DNA from: Rikenellaceae bacterium
GTDB taxonomy: Bacteria > Bacteroidota > Bacteroidia > Bacteroidales > Rikenellaceae
Direction: 5' to 3'
Assembly (NCBI GenBank): GCA_015060115.1
Contig: SUZB01000005.1
Span: 45,594 to 109,593, forward strand
Length of the DNA stretch: 64,000 bases
Shown: one piece after another, positions 36,923 to 45,955 of the stretch
How the letters are laid out: every line of letters starts with the position of its first letter
How positions within the stretch are numbered: the stretch's first letter is position 1
Made by a program: the position numbers and the translations under genes
Notes under the pieces: generated by a model
The model's input: only the letters and a program-made list of their open reading frames with translations
The model's database searches: none
Told to the model about the DNA's origin: nothing

Positions 36923-38248
36923 CTATTGTTTCGACATTATTTTCTTGATTTCGCGATACTTAAGGCGCAAGGGCTTGTTGCAAAGTAGCTTAATGTCCGA
37001 TATTAACAGTCGCACTAAGCGCCACGACTCCTGAGCCACGATAGGTGCAGGAAGCAGGGCGAGCGTTAAGGGTAGAGCCCACTGCCACGGTAGCGCGATA
37101 TATGCCACTGCCGAGTAGATAATCATCAGCACAGGCCACAAAACGAGGTTTACAAGATAGCGCACCGAGTTGCGGAATGCTGGGTCTTTAATCAGCGTAA
37201 ATAGGTAGGCCGTAACACCATTCAATGGCAAGGTGAGCAACGATACAGGAAGGGTGTAGGGTAGCGTTACGATAAGGAACAACACCTTCAAGATGCGTGA
37301 GAAGATGGGGTACTTTACCGATACCGACTTTAGGCTGATGCTCTGGGCGGTGCGCATATCGTAGGCCTCCTGACCTAAGCGCAATAGCTCCTGCGCAACC
37401 TCAGGCTTTGTCTTGCGCAACTCAGCTATCTCGCGGATTGTGCGGTTGTTGGCCTCGAAGTGGGCATCAAGACCCTTGAGAGGCTTGCCATCGACAACGA
37501 ATTTGTAGTTTTTAACCTGATGCTTAACCACCGTAGCGCAAATCTCATATATCGCATCGTAGTCCTCATCGTTGGGAATATGGAATATCGAACGGTGCAT
37601 ACGCTCCGTTAGCAGGTCGCGCATTGCTCCAATCTGCTCGGCTTGCGACTTTTCGCTGTTCTCGGTGATGAAACGACCGACATTTATCGGCTCGCCAATC
37701 TGCACTCGCACCGTAGAGCGGAAGCGGAAGAATGAGCCGTAGCGTATGCCAACAGGAACGATATATAGCGGTGTGTCGGGCATAAGTTCAACTGCCGAGA
37801 GGGCGATGCGGAAGATGCCCTTTGAGAGTGGCAATGATGAATATTTTGCCTGATGCGTGCCCTCGGGGAAGATGCAGAATGGCACGCCATCACGCAAAAC
37901 ATCTACTGCACGCTCGATAGTCTCGTTGTTCTTCTTGACCTCCTCGTAGCCGTCCCTCATACGCATAATGGGCATAATCTTTAGGAACGAAAGAATCTTC
38001 GCAATCTTAGGGTTGCGGAAGATGTCGGCACGCGCTACATATACCTTTGGACGGTGGTCCATAGCGAGGATTACCATCGCATCCATAAGGGCGTTGGTGT
38101 GGTTGGGAGCAAAGATTACTGCGCCATCCTTAGGGATAAACTCTCTGCCAACATACTCTATTTGGCGGTACGACAACTTAAGCGCTATATCGGTGTAGTA
38201 GCGCAAAAAGTCGTAGGCGAAGTTGTAGTCTTGAATCTTCTTTGCCAT
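36923..38248 (-). CDS. Lysophospholipid acyltransferase (PlsC family)
   Basis: The 441 residues contain the acyltransferase motifs NHTNALMD (HX4D, near residue 50) and FPEGTHQAK. Two C-terminal membrane helices (about 345-390) distinguish it from short PlsC proteins. It likely acylates glycerophospholipids or an amino lipid at the inner membrane; the substrate is not resolved. Transcribed with the neighbouring barrel gene and downstream of the BASS transporter. Confidence 0.88.
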   Translation of the reverse strand: MAKKIQDYNFAYDFLRYYTDIALKLSYRQIEYVGREFIPKDGAVIFAPNHTNALMDAMVILAMDHRPKVYVARADIFRNPKIAKILSFLKIMPIMRMRDGYEEVKKNNETIERAVDVLRDGVPFCIFPEGTHQAKYSSLPLSKGIFRIALSAVELMPDTPLYIVPVGIRYGSFFRFRSTVRVQIGEPINVGRFITENSEKSQAEQIGAMRDLLTERMHRSIFHIPNDEDYDAIYEICATVVKHQVKNYKFVVDGKPLKGLDAHFEANNRTIREIAELRKTKPEVAQELLRLGQEAYDMRTAQSISLKSVSVKYPIFSRILKVLFLIVTLPYTLPVSLLTLPLNGVTAYLFTLIKDPAFRNSVRYLVNLVLWPVLMIIYSAVAYIALPWQWALPLTLALLPAPIVAQESWRLVRLLISDIKLLCNKPLRLKYREIKKIMSKQ

Positions 38249-38255
38249 AGGCTCG

Positions 38256-39221
38256 TTATGCTATGGGTCTACGACGGAAGAGTGAAGCAACGGTAAGACC
38301 CGAAACAATGTGCCATACACCCCACAGTGCGGTGATAAAGAGCATACCGCCGTTGTTGTCCCAAACTACGGGATCGAAGATTGCAGGGTTGAAGAGCAAG
38401 ATAAGGCCAAGGCCTGAGTTTTGGATACCCACCTCGATGGTCATTGAACGGCGGTCGGCCTTAGGTAGGTGGAAGAGTGTTGCGCCACCATAGCCTGTCG
38501 AGAGCGCACAGCCATTGTGGAAGATAACCACAATAAGAGCGCAAAGGATTGATGCAACAACCTGATATGTACCCTCCAAAGCTGAGATAACCTTCGACAA
38601 CGATACGAAAACCATACCGAAGAAGAGTATTATCGAGAGTATCTGCGAAGGCTTCATAAGGCGCTTAGTGGCGTTGGGGAAGTAGTGGGCAAAGGCGATG
38701 CCAAGCACAATGGGCAGACCCAAAAGGAGCATAATCTGCTCGAACATATCGCCAAAGGGGATAACGAGCGTAGGAATCTCGTTGTTTATGCTTGTGAGCT
38801 TGCAGTAGAGTGTGCCCCACGCCCAGAAGTTGATAGGCGTAACGATGGGTGCAAAGGCTGTTGTTACGGCGGTCATCGACACCGAGAGCTCGATATTACC
38901 CTTGGCATACGACGACATAAAGTTTGAGATATTGCCACCGGGACACGATGCAACGAGCAACATACCGATAGCCACCATAGGCGTGATAATAGGGTTGAGT
39001 ATGAGGGCTACGGCACAGGTAACTGCGGGGAGTGACACCCACTGCATCAAAATACCAACGATAATCGACTTGGGCTGACGGAAAACATCTTTGAAGGTCT
39101 CGACCTTGATGCCGAGAGCTACGCCAAACATTACGAGCGCGAGAATGATGTTTACAATGGCCATTTCACCCGCACCGAGATTGGGATTTAGCGGGTCGAG
39201 GGCAAGCAAATGTTCTTTCAT
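38256..39221 (-). CDS. Bile acid:sodium symporter family transporter (BASS)
   Basis: From the ATG at 39221 (MKEHLLALDPLNPN) the protein has 321 residues; a GTG start ten residues upstream is less likely. Nine to ten hydrophobic helices are visible. The family features CPGGNISNFMSSYAKGN and GCALSTGYGGATL, with EVGIQNSGLGL near the end, match the SBF/BASS fold. Such carriers move organic acids with sodium; a gut Bacteroidales could import bile acids or other anions, but that is inference. Confidence 0.88.
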   Translation of the reverse strand: MKEHLLALDPLNPNLGAGEMAIVNIILALVMFGVALGIKVETFKDVFRQPKSIIVGILMQWVSLPAVTCAVALILNPIITPMVAIGMLLVASCPGGNISNFMSSYAKGNIELSVSMTAVTTAFAPIVTPINFWAWGTLYCKLTSINNEIPTLVIPFGDMFEQIMLLLGLPIVLGIAFAHYFPNATKRLMKPSQILSIILFFGMVFVSLSKVISALEGTYQVVASILCALIVVIFHNGCALSTGYGGATLFHLPKADRRSMTIEVGIQNSGLGLILLFNPAIFDPVVWDNNGGMLFITALWGVWHIVSGLTVASLFRRRPIA

Positions 39222-39251
39222 ACTTTTCGTGTGTAGTGGCGCTTTTGCCAC

Positions 39252-39683
39252 CTTGTTTTGGGTTAATATCTTGGGGCATCGGAGTTGTAGTTTGCCCCTG
39301 ATGTTTGTGTTGTGTACCTATGTTTATGCGCACGATACGCGACAAATATACTCTATATATTTCATATAGCCCCTCTTTTTTGGACTTTTTTTCGTATTTT
39401 TTGGTCGATATAAGTATTTATGCGTAGAAAATAACTGGGGGAGAGTTGATAGCTATTAGAGATTAGTTGTTAGTTGTTAGATTAGGACCAGTAAGACAAT
39501 AAGACGATTGGGACAATAGGAAAAAGTGATACCCGACCTCGTAAGGTCTTAAGGTCCTAAAGTCCTAAGGTCTTAAAAAAACTCTGCGCTCGGAACGAGC
39601 GCCTCTTAAAAAACTACCAACTAAAAACTAAAAACTAATAACTTTTTTGTACCTTTGCCTTACTAACCCATTAAAAGTTAAGT
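39252..39683. other. Repeat-rich intergenic stretch before the DUF819 gene
   Basis: It contains short direct repeats such as TTAGTTGTTAG, AAGTCCTAAGGTCTTAA and AACTAAAAACTAA but no plausible gene. A TACCTTTG box lies just before the DUF819 ATG (39650-39657). Confidence 0.6.
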
Positions 39684-40856
39684 ATGGCAATCCTAAATTA
39701 TGTGGTGCTGGGCGCACTATTCTGCCTTCTTCCTGCCGGCGTGTTGTGGCTCTGTCGTCGCTTCCCTCTGCTCGATAAGTTGGGGCCAATTATGATACTC
39801 TACGGCCTCGGTATCCTTATCGGAAATATCGGTTGGCATCCCGCAGAGATGCCTGTTGCTCAGGAGATTGCAACAAGCGCCTCTATACCGTTGGCAATAC
39901 CTATGATGCTCTTTGCTTGTCGCTTTACACTTAGCGAGGCGAGCTTGCAGTTGCGTGTCTGCATCAGTGGATTCTTGGCAGTCTTTCTATCGGTTGTTAT
40001 TGGCTATCTTCTCTTTGGTCGATATATCCCTGAGGGTGCCGAGATTGGTGGTATTATGTCGGGAATGTACACTGGCGGTATGCTCAATGCTGCGGCACTT
40101 CAGCAGATCTTCCGTGTCGAGGAGCAGGCCTATGTTATTATGTGCTCCTACGATATTGTGGTGTCGTTCCTCTATCTTGTATTCTTGGTGTCGGTGGGCT
40201 TTAAGTTCTTCCGTTGGCTCTATGGCGAGCGAAAGACTACTAAACTATCGGAAGAGGATAGAGCAGAACTCGAACATCAAATAGCCGAGCAGAAGCGCAA
40301 CCCATACGAGGGCCTTTGGTCGAAGGAGGGCATGAGAGAACTCGCTAAGATTGTAGGTGTTACGCTTGTTCTTGTGGCGCTCTCGGCACTTGCTACGCTG
40401 CCCTTCCCCTCGGAGTGGTTTATGGTGATTTTTATCCTTGTGTTAAGCACCTTGGGTGTTGTATGCTCATTCTTTAAGCCTATCCGTGCGCTTAACCGTA
40501 GCTTCGATATAGGTATGTACCTTATCTATATCTTTAGTGTCGCTATGGCATCTATGGCCGACTTCTCGAAGCTTAATATCGCCGATGGTGCAAACCAGAT
40601 AGCCTTCCTCTGCATTGCGGTATTTGGCTCGCTTGTTCTTCACGCCCTACTATGTCGCCTTATGCGTGTCGATGCCGACTCTATGGTTGCATCGTCCGTT
40701 GCATTTGTCAACTCTCCGCCGTTTGTCCCTATGATGGTCGTTGCGATGAAGAATAAGAGTGTGCTTATTGTGGGTCTTGGCGCAGGCATTGTGGGCTATG
40801 CCTTGGGCAACCACTTTGGCGTTATTATGGCTACGCTTTTAGGTATGTTAGGATAG
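39684..40856 (+). CDS. DUF819 family membrane transporter
   Basis: The 390 residues form about nine to eleven hydrophobic helices, with GLGILIGNIGWHP, GGIMSGMYTGGMLN and a late FVNSPPFVPMMVVAMKN. These match DUF819 proteins (YjcL-like), related to permeases with an inverted-repeat helix bundle. The substrate is unknown. Its stop is directly followed by the palindrome at 40859. Confidence 0.85.
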   Translation: MAILNYVVLGALFCLLPAGVLWLCRRFPLLDKLGPIMILYGLGILIGNIGWHPAEMPVAQEIATSASIPLAIPMMLFACRFTLSEASLQLRVCISGFLAVFLSVVIGYLLFGRYIPEGAEIGGIMSGMYTGGMLNAAALQQIFRVEEQAYVIMCSYDIVVSFLYLVFLVSVGFKFFRWLYGERKTTKLSEEDRAELEHQIAEQKRNPYEGLWSKEGMRELAKIVGVTLVLVALSALATLPFPSEWFMVIFILVLSTLGVVCSFFKPIRALNRSFDIGMYLIYIFSVAMASMADFSKLNIADGANQIAFLCIAVFGSLVLHALLCRLMRVDADSMVASSVAFVNSPPFVPMMVVAMKNKSVLIVGLGAGIVGYALGNHFGVIMATLLGMLG

Positions 40857-40858
40857 TC

Positions 40859-41045
40859 GGCTGAATAAAAAGTGTATTTTGTCGTTACGCTCGCCCTCAA
40901 AATCCTCATTTACGCCTTAGTAAACTGCGGTTTTTCGGGCATCGCAGCGCCGCGATTAAGCGAGGGCAGAGGCTGCTTGCAGACTATGCCGAGCGTGAGC
41001 GGTGAAAAGGAACTTAAGCCTAAAACTACATCTTTTTATTCAACC
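40859..41045. repeat. Long palindromic intergenic element after the DUF819 gene
   Basis: Outer arms GGCTGAATAAAAAG-TGTA and TACA-TCTTTTTATTCAACC pair, and TTACGCTCG pairs with CGAGCGTGA inside. It begins two bases after a stop codon. It shares architecture with the H elements but not sequence. Confidence 0.65.
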
Positions 41046-41057
41046 TCTTAAACTAAA

Positions 41058-41091
41058 GGAGATGACTAATTTGCTTTAGTCATCTCCATTT
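41058..41091. terminator. Bidirectional terminator
   Basis: GGAGATGACTAA and TTAGTCATCTCC form a 12-bp hairpin (41058-41087) followed by a T-rich run. A similar GGAGATGAC hairpin ends the efflux operon at 54496. Confidence 0.8.
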
Positions 41092-41123
41092 TGTTGTATG
41101 TGTTAGGCTGTTAGGTTGCTGTC

Positions 41124-41471
41124 TTATTTGCATTCGTGGTGGTGGCACGCCTCGCCAGAGTCCATCACAAAGCCGAGTAGGTAGCCCTGAACAACGGCGT
41201 TGATGTCGCCCTTGCAACCTCGGATAACCTTGATGTTGTGGCTCTCAAGCTTGTTCTTTGCACCCTCGCCCATATTGCCTGCAAGCATCACCTCAATGCC
41301 CATCTTCTCCATATCGGCAGCGATGCCCGATTTGCAACCGCAACCCTCAGGAGAGTCGAGACGCGAGGTAGAGATAACCTTCTTATCCTCAACCTCGAAG
41401 ATGGTGTAGTAGGCGCAGTGGCCGAAGTGGTCGTCTATATGTCCATCGCGTGTAGGAACTGCTATTTTCAT
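41124..41471 (-). CDS. NifX/NifB-like iron-molybdenum cluster-binding protein
   Basis: The 115 residues match the dinitrogenase cofactor-binding (NifX/NifY/MTH1175) fold: MKIAVPTRDGHIDDHFGHCAYYTIFEV, GCGCKSGIAADM and a C-terminal Cys/His tail (EACHHHEC). Such proteins bind Fe-S clusters and are common in non-diazotrophic anaerobes. No nif gene is visible nearby. Confidence 0.85.
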   Translation of the reverse strand: MKIAVPTRDGHIDDHFGHCAYYTIFEVEDKKVISTSRLDSPEGCGCKSGIAADMEKMGIEVMLAGNMGEGAKNKLESHNIKVIRGCKGDINAVVQGYLLGFVMDSGEACHHHECK

Positions 41472-41526
41472 CTTTTCAATTAGTAATTAAAATTTCCTTT
41501 GTTTTAGTTAATTAGTTCCAAGACCT

Positions 41527-41654
41527 AATTTCTTGTCAGAAGGTAGTAGATGCAACGCTCGGCAAAAGAAATGCGGATGGGCTGTACTTGGCGTACTGCT
41601 CATTCGCATTTACTTTTGTTAGCGGCAGCAGATGCTGCCTTATCACAAGAAATT
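41527..41654. repeat. Long palindromic gene-end element, copy H4
   Basis: Read from mdh (minus strand), TTTCTTGTGATAAGG overlaps the mdh stop and CCTTCTGACAAGAAA ends the element. Inner arms AAATGCG and CGCATTT pair. The apical GGGCTGTACTTGGCGTACT is found on the strand opposite to that of H2 relative to the outer arms. Confidence 0.78.
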
Positions 41655-42645
41655 AAAGGTTGGGGTTAATCTTAGACCACTCCTCAATTGCGGGAACGAT
41701 ACCCAAAGTAACCAACTCATCACGCATCTTGCAAAGGTGAGCATACGAAGCATCAAGCTTAGCAATCTCCTCCTCGGTGCCTACGGGCATCTTGTATGAG
41801 CAACCGTTCTGGTCGAGAACAGTGTCCATAGCCATCATGATGTGGTTGTACTTCTCGTTAGATACATAGGTACCTGCGGGGAAACGGAAGGGCTCGCCAC
41901 CCATTACCGAGCGAATCATCTCTACAGAGAGGTATGAGGGGCTCTGGAATGATGAACGACCACGAAGCTTGATGATAGCGGCACCACCCTGGGTTACAGC
42001 CTTCTTCATCTCCTCCCACTCAGCCTCGGGGAACTCCTCGGTGCCGATGATGTCGGTAAGCTTGCGACCAGCAACCTTCACTGCGCTGCCGAATACTGCC
42101 ATCTGCTCACCATGACCACCATAGGTAGCGCAACCCTCGATCTCGCTCTGCATAACGCCGAACTTCTTAGCCAAAGCGCTCTTAAGACGAGTAGTGTCCA
42201 AACCTGCAAGTGTAGTTACCTGACCGGGCTTCAAACCAGAGTAGAGCAAGGTTACAAGACCAGTAAGGTCAGCGGGGTTGAAGATGATAACAACATGCTT
42301 AACATCGGGGCAGTAGGTCTTGATGTTCTTGCCAAGCTGCTCTGCGATCTCGCAGTTGCCCTTCAACAAATCCTCACGGGTCATACCCTCCTTACGGGGA
42401 GCACCACCTGAAGAGATGATGTACTTAGCGTCCTTAAATGCCTCAGCAACATCGGTAGTAGCTGTGATGTTTACATTGTCGAAACCGCTCTGACGCATCT
42501 CCTCAGCAACACCCTCAGGTGAGAATACATCGTAGAGGCAGATGTTGTTGGTGAGGTTCATCATAAGAGCTGACTGAACCATGTTTGAACCAATCATACC
42601 GGCAGCGCCGACGATAACGAGCTTGTCGTTAGTAAGAAAAGCCAT
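41653..42645 (-). CDS. mdh: Malate dehydrogenase
   Basis: The enzyme interconverts malate and oxaloacetate with NAD. The 330 residues show the Rossmann glycine motif VGAAGMIGS (12-20), the substrate-binding GGAPRKEGMTR and the catalytic histidine in ATYGGHGEQM. The arginines of APRKEGMTR favour malate over lactate. A TAACTTTG box on this strand (42718-42725) is a candidate -7 element. Its stop lies in palindromic element H4. Confidence 0.92.
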   Translation of the reverse strand: MAFLTNDKLVIVGAAGMIGSNMVQSALMMNLTNNICLYDVFSPEGVAEEMRQSGFDNVNITATTDVAEAFKDAKYIISSGGAPRKEGMTREDLLKGNCEIAEQLGKNIKTYCPDVKHVVIIFNPADLTGLVTLLYSGLKPGQVTTLAGLDTTRLKSALAKKFGVMQSEIEGCATYGGHGEQMAVFGSAVKVAGRKLTDIIGTEEFPEAEWEEMKKAVTQGGAAIIKLRGRSSFQSPSYLSVEMIRSVMGGEPFRFPAGTYVSNEKYNHIMMAMDTVLDQNGCSYKMPVGTEEEIAKLDASYAHLCKMRDELVTLGIVPAIEEWSKINPNL

Positions 42646-42828
42646 AGTTTTAGAAATTTTTTAAGTTATTTTTTGATAAATTATGCTTCTAAAATATTCG
42701 TCTTGCAAATATCCTTGCAAAGTTAGAAAACATTTCAGCGTAATGCAAGCAAAACCGAGAAAAAATTTACTCTGCAACCACTCATTAGCAACCCTTATAC
42801 CTCTATAAAAAATAAAGATGAGGTTTTG

Positions 42829-42860
42829 TTTGCTCTTGTGAATAGTTTTTGCTACTTTTG
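42829..42860 (+). promoter_or_regulatory. Promoter of the suf operon
   Basis: TTTG (42829-42832), a 20-base gap and TACTTTTG (42853-42860) match the consensus. Transcription would start near 42867, about 22 bases before the sufB ATG. Confidence 0.8.
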
Positions 42861-42888
42861 CACGCTAATAATAAAGCACAGTAATGCT

Positions 42889-44337
42889 ATGTCAGAAACT
42901 AAAGATAAAGATATATTGAACTCTCTGGAGACGAGCGAGTATAAATATGGCTTCGTTACCGATATCGAGACCGAGACTATTGGTCGAGGCTTATCGGAGG
43001 ATGTCATTCGCCTTATCTCCGAAAAGAAGGGTGAGCCAGAGTGGATGTTGGAGCGCCGACTGAAGGCCTATCGCCATTGGCTTACGATGAAACACCCCAA
43101 CTGGGCGCATCTCGACATTCCCGAAATCGACTTTCAGGATGTTATCTACTACGCTGCGCCCAAGCAGAAGAAGGTGCTTAACTCAATGGACGAGGTAGAC
43201 CCCGAATTGAAGCGTACTTTCGACAAGCTCGGTATTCCGCTTGAGGAGCAGATGGCCTTGGCTGGTGTTGCGGTTGATGCCGTTATGGACTCGGTGTCGG
43301 TAAAGACCACTTTCCGCGAGACCTTGGCCGAGAAGGGTATTATCTTCTGCTCTATCTCGGAGGCTATCAAGGAGTATCCTGAGCTTATTAAGAGGTATCT
43401 TGGCTCGGTAGTACCCTATACCGACAACTTCTACGCAGCACTCAACGCTGCAGTATTCTCAGATGGCTCGTTCTGCTACATTCCAAAGGGCGTGCGTTGT
43501 CCTATGGAGCTCTCGACCTATTTCCGTATCAATGCCGAGGGAACGGGTCAGTTTGAGCGCACGCTAATTGTGGCTGATGAGGGCTCGTATGTGAGCTACT
43601 TGGAGGGTTGCACAGCACCCCGCCGTGATGAAAATCAGCTCCACGCTGCCGTTGTGGAGATTGTCGTAGAGAAGGATGCCGATGTTAAGTATTCAACGGT
43701 GCAGAACTGGTATCCCGGCGATAAAGATGGCAAGGGTGGTATCTATAACTTTGTTACGAAGCGAGGCCTATGCCGTGAGGGTGCGCATCTGTCGTGGACT
43801 CAGGTCGAGACAGGCTCGGCAATCACTTGGAAGTATCCGAGCTGTCTGTTGCTTGGCGATAACTCGTCGGGAGAGTTCTACTCGGTGGCTATGACCAACA
43901 ATTATCAGCAGGCCGATACCGGTACGAAGATGATTCATATCGGTCGCAACACTCGTTCACGCATCGTGTCTAAGGGTATCTCGGCTGGTAAGTCGCAGAA
44001 TGCCTATCGTGGCTTGGTCAAGGTGGCAAAGGGGGCGGAGAATGCCCGCAACTACTCGCAGTGCGACTCTCTGCTAATTGGCGATAAGTGTGGTGCGCAC
44101 ACCTTCCCTGTTGTGGAGTGCCATAACTCGACCGCAGTGTTGGAGCACGAGGCTACAACCTCAAAAATCTCGGAAGACCAGCTCTTCTACTGCAATCAGC
44201 GTGGCCTCTCGACCGAGGATGCTGTTGGCCTTATCGTGAATGGCTATGCCCGCGAGGTTTTGGCGAAGTTGCCTATGGAGTTTGCCGTAGAGGCGCAGAA
44301 GCTACTATCATTGTCGTTGGAGGGTAGCGTAGGTTAA
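42889..44337 (+). CDS. sufB: Fe-S cluster assembly scaffold SufB
   Basis: SufB forms the SufBC2D scaffold with SufC and SufD. From [14 protein letters not shown] (ATG at 42889, upstream frame rejected because it crosses the promoter region) it has 482 residues. The C-terminal core shows [27 protein letters not shown] with a conserved Cys, and [16 protein letters not shown]. First gene of sufBCDS. Confidence 0.96.
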   Translation: MSETKDKDILNSLETSEYKYGFVTDIETETIGRGLSEDVIRLISEKKGEPEWMLERRLKAYRHWLTMKHPNWAHLDIPEIDFQDVIYYAAPKQKKVLNSMDEVDPELKRTFDKLGIPLEEQMALAGVAVDAVMDSVSVKTTFRETLAEKGIIFCSISEAIKEYPELIKRYLGSVVPYTDNFYAALNAAVFSDGSFCYIPKGVRCPMELSTYFRINAEGTGQFERTLIVADEGSYVSYLEGCTAPRRDENQLHAAVVEIVVEKDADVKYSTVQNWYPGDKDGKGGIYNFVTKRGLCREGAHLSWTQVETGSAITWKYPSCLLLGDNSSGEFYSVAMTNNYQQADTGTKMIHIGRNTRSRIVSKGISAGKSQNAYRGLVKVAKGAENARNYSQCDSLLIGDKCGAHTFPVVECHNSTAVLEHEATTSKISEDQLFYCNQRGLSTEDAVGLIVNGYAREVLAKLPMEFAVEAQKLLSLSLEGSVG

Positions 44338-44397
44338 AGGCTAATTGATTGGTAATTAGCGATTGGTAATTTAGTAATAGAAAAAAACGCAATAGAT

Positions 44398-45153
44398 ATG
44401 TTAAAGGTAGAAAATCTTCACGCCTCGGTTGGCGATAAGGAGATATTGAAGGGCATCAACCTTGAGGTCAAGGCTGGCGAGGTTCATGCCATAATGGGCC
44501 CCAATGGTTCGGGTAAGTCTACGCTTGCCTCGGTCTTGGCAGGTAACGAGAAGTTTACTGTAACGGAGGGTAAGGTGGAGTTCGAGGGCGAAAACCTCCT
44601 CGACCTTGCTATTGAGGAGCGCTCGCGTAAGGGTATCTTCCTCGGTTTCCAGTATCCCGTTGAGATTCCCGGTGTTACGATGGCAAACTTTATGAAACTT
44701 GCCGTAAACGAGCACCGCAAGTCGCGTGGTGAGGCGCCTCTGTCGGCTGCCGAGTATCTGAAGATGATGCGCGAGAAGTCGGCAATCGTTGAGCTTGACC
44801 CCAAGCTCACTTCACGCTCGGTAAACGAGGGCTTCTCGGGTGGCGAGAAGAAGAAGAACGAGATCTTTCAGATGGCGATGCTCAACCCCAAGCTCGCAAT
44901 CCTCGATGAGACCGACTCAGGTCTTGATATCGATGCACTGCGTATCGTGGCTACGGGCGTTACCCGTCTGCATACATCAGAGAACGCTACGGTGGTTATT
45001 ACTCACTATCAGCGCCTTTTGGACTATATCGTGCCCGACTATGTGCATATCCTCTACAAGGGCCGTATCATCTATACCGGCGACAAGACTCTCGCTCTGA
45101 AACTTGAGAAGGAGGGCTACGACTGGCTTATCAACGACTACAAGGAGGAGTAA
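44398..45153 (+). CDS. sufC: Fe-S assembly ATPase SufC
   Basis: An ABC-type ATPase of 251 residues that drives the SufBCD scaffold. It shows Walker A GPNGSGKST, signature FSGGEKKKNEI, Walker B LAILDETDSGLD and the switch His in ITHYQRLL; FSGGEKKKNEI is typical of SufC. A 60-base gap separates it from sufB, and sufD follows two bases after its stop. Confidence 0.96.
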   Translation: MLKVENLHASVGDKEILKGINLEVKAGEVHAIMGPNGSGKSTLASVLAGNEKFTVTEGKVEFEGENLLDLAIEERSRKGIFLGFQYPVEIPGVTMANFMKLAVNEHRKSRGEAPLSAAEYLKMMREKSAIVELDPKLTSRSVNEGFSGGEKKKNEIFQMAMLNPKLAILDETDSGLDIDALRIVATGVTRLHTSENATVVITHYQRLLDYIVPDYVHILYKGRIIYTGDKTLALKLEKEGYDWLINDYKEE

Positions 45154-45155
45154 CT

Positions 45156-45953
45156 ATGCAGAGCATAATGCAGAATGGCGTTGCTATACCCTCAGATGGT
45201 AAGGTGGGTAGTGGTCGTTGGACACTTGTCTTAGACCACGATACCAATATTGTTGTCGAGGGTGGTAGCCGTGCAGAGATTATCATTGCCGATGCAGATG
45301 CCGATGTTAAGCTGGGTGTTTGTGTCGAGCCTAACGCCTCGTTGTCGGTTGTTCATGCCGTAACGAAGAGCGGAAATAGCTCTATCGAGTACAAACTTGG
45401 CGAGGGTGCATCGTGCCGTGTTACCGAGGTTGTTTTGAGCTCTTCGGAGCTTAATATCGCAGCCCGCTTAGATGCTCCTATGGCGAATTTTGAGCTCGAT
45501 GGCGCCTTTATCTTCACTGGCGAGGAGAGGGGTAGTGTCAAGGTCGATGTTGCGCACAATGTCGCTGACTGCACCTCGCGCACCTCGTTCAAGGGTGTTG
45601 CTTCGGGCAAGGCCTTTGGTCGCTTTTCGGGCTTGGTATATGTTGCCCCCGATGCTCAGCGTACCAGCTCCGAGCAGTCGAGCCGCAATGTCGTGATTGG
45701 CGATTTAGCACATATCGACACCCTGCCCCAGTTGGAGATTTATGCCGACGATGTGAAGTGTAGCCACGGCGCTACCGTAGGTCAGATGGATAGCGATGCG
45801 GTGCTCTATATGCGACAGCGTGGTCTGTCGTTGGTCGATGCCAAGCGCTTGCAGATTGAGGGCTTTGTTGCCAATGTCGCTATGCACTCATCTATCTCGG
45901 ATACAGCAGAGAGACTCAACGAGCTTATTTCAGCAAAACTCGAAACACTCTAA
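45156..45953 (+). CDS. sufD: Fe-S assembly protein SufD, short form
   Basis: SufD pairs with SufB in the scaffold. The 265 residues keep the C-terminal beta-helix core LPQLEIYADDVKCSHGATVG and MRQRGLSLVDAKRLQIEGF, but the N-terminal helical domain of about 150 residues found in typical SufD proteins is missing. No frameshift or upstream coding remnant is visible in the two-base gap after sufC, so this looks like a naturally short form rather than damage. Confidence 0.88.
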   Translation: MQSIMQNGVAIPSDGKVGSGRWTLVLDHDTNIVVEGGSRAEIIIADADADVKLGVCVEPNASLSVVHAVTKSGNSSIEYKLGEGASCRVTEVVLSSSELNIAARLDAPMANFELDGAFIFTGEERGSVKVDVAHNVADCTSRTSFKGVASGKAFGRFSGLVYVAPDAQRTSSEQSSRNVVIGDLAHIDTLPQLEIYADDVKCSHGATVGQMDSDAVLYMRQRGLSLVDAKRLQIEGFVANVAMHSSISDTAERLNELISAKLETL

Positions 45954-45955
45954 CA

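Noticed and set aside
41124..41471. Evidence of nitrogen fixation
   Set aside because: A lone NifX-like protein is common in anaerobes and no nifHDK or nifB-type radical SAM gene is in the window.
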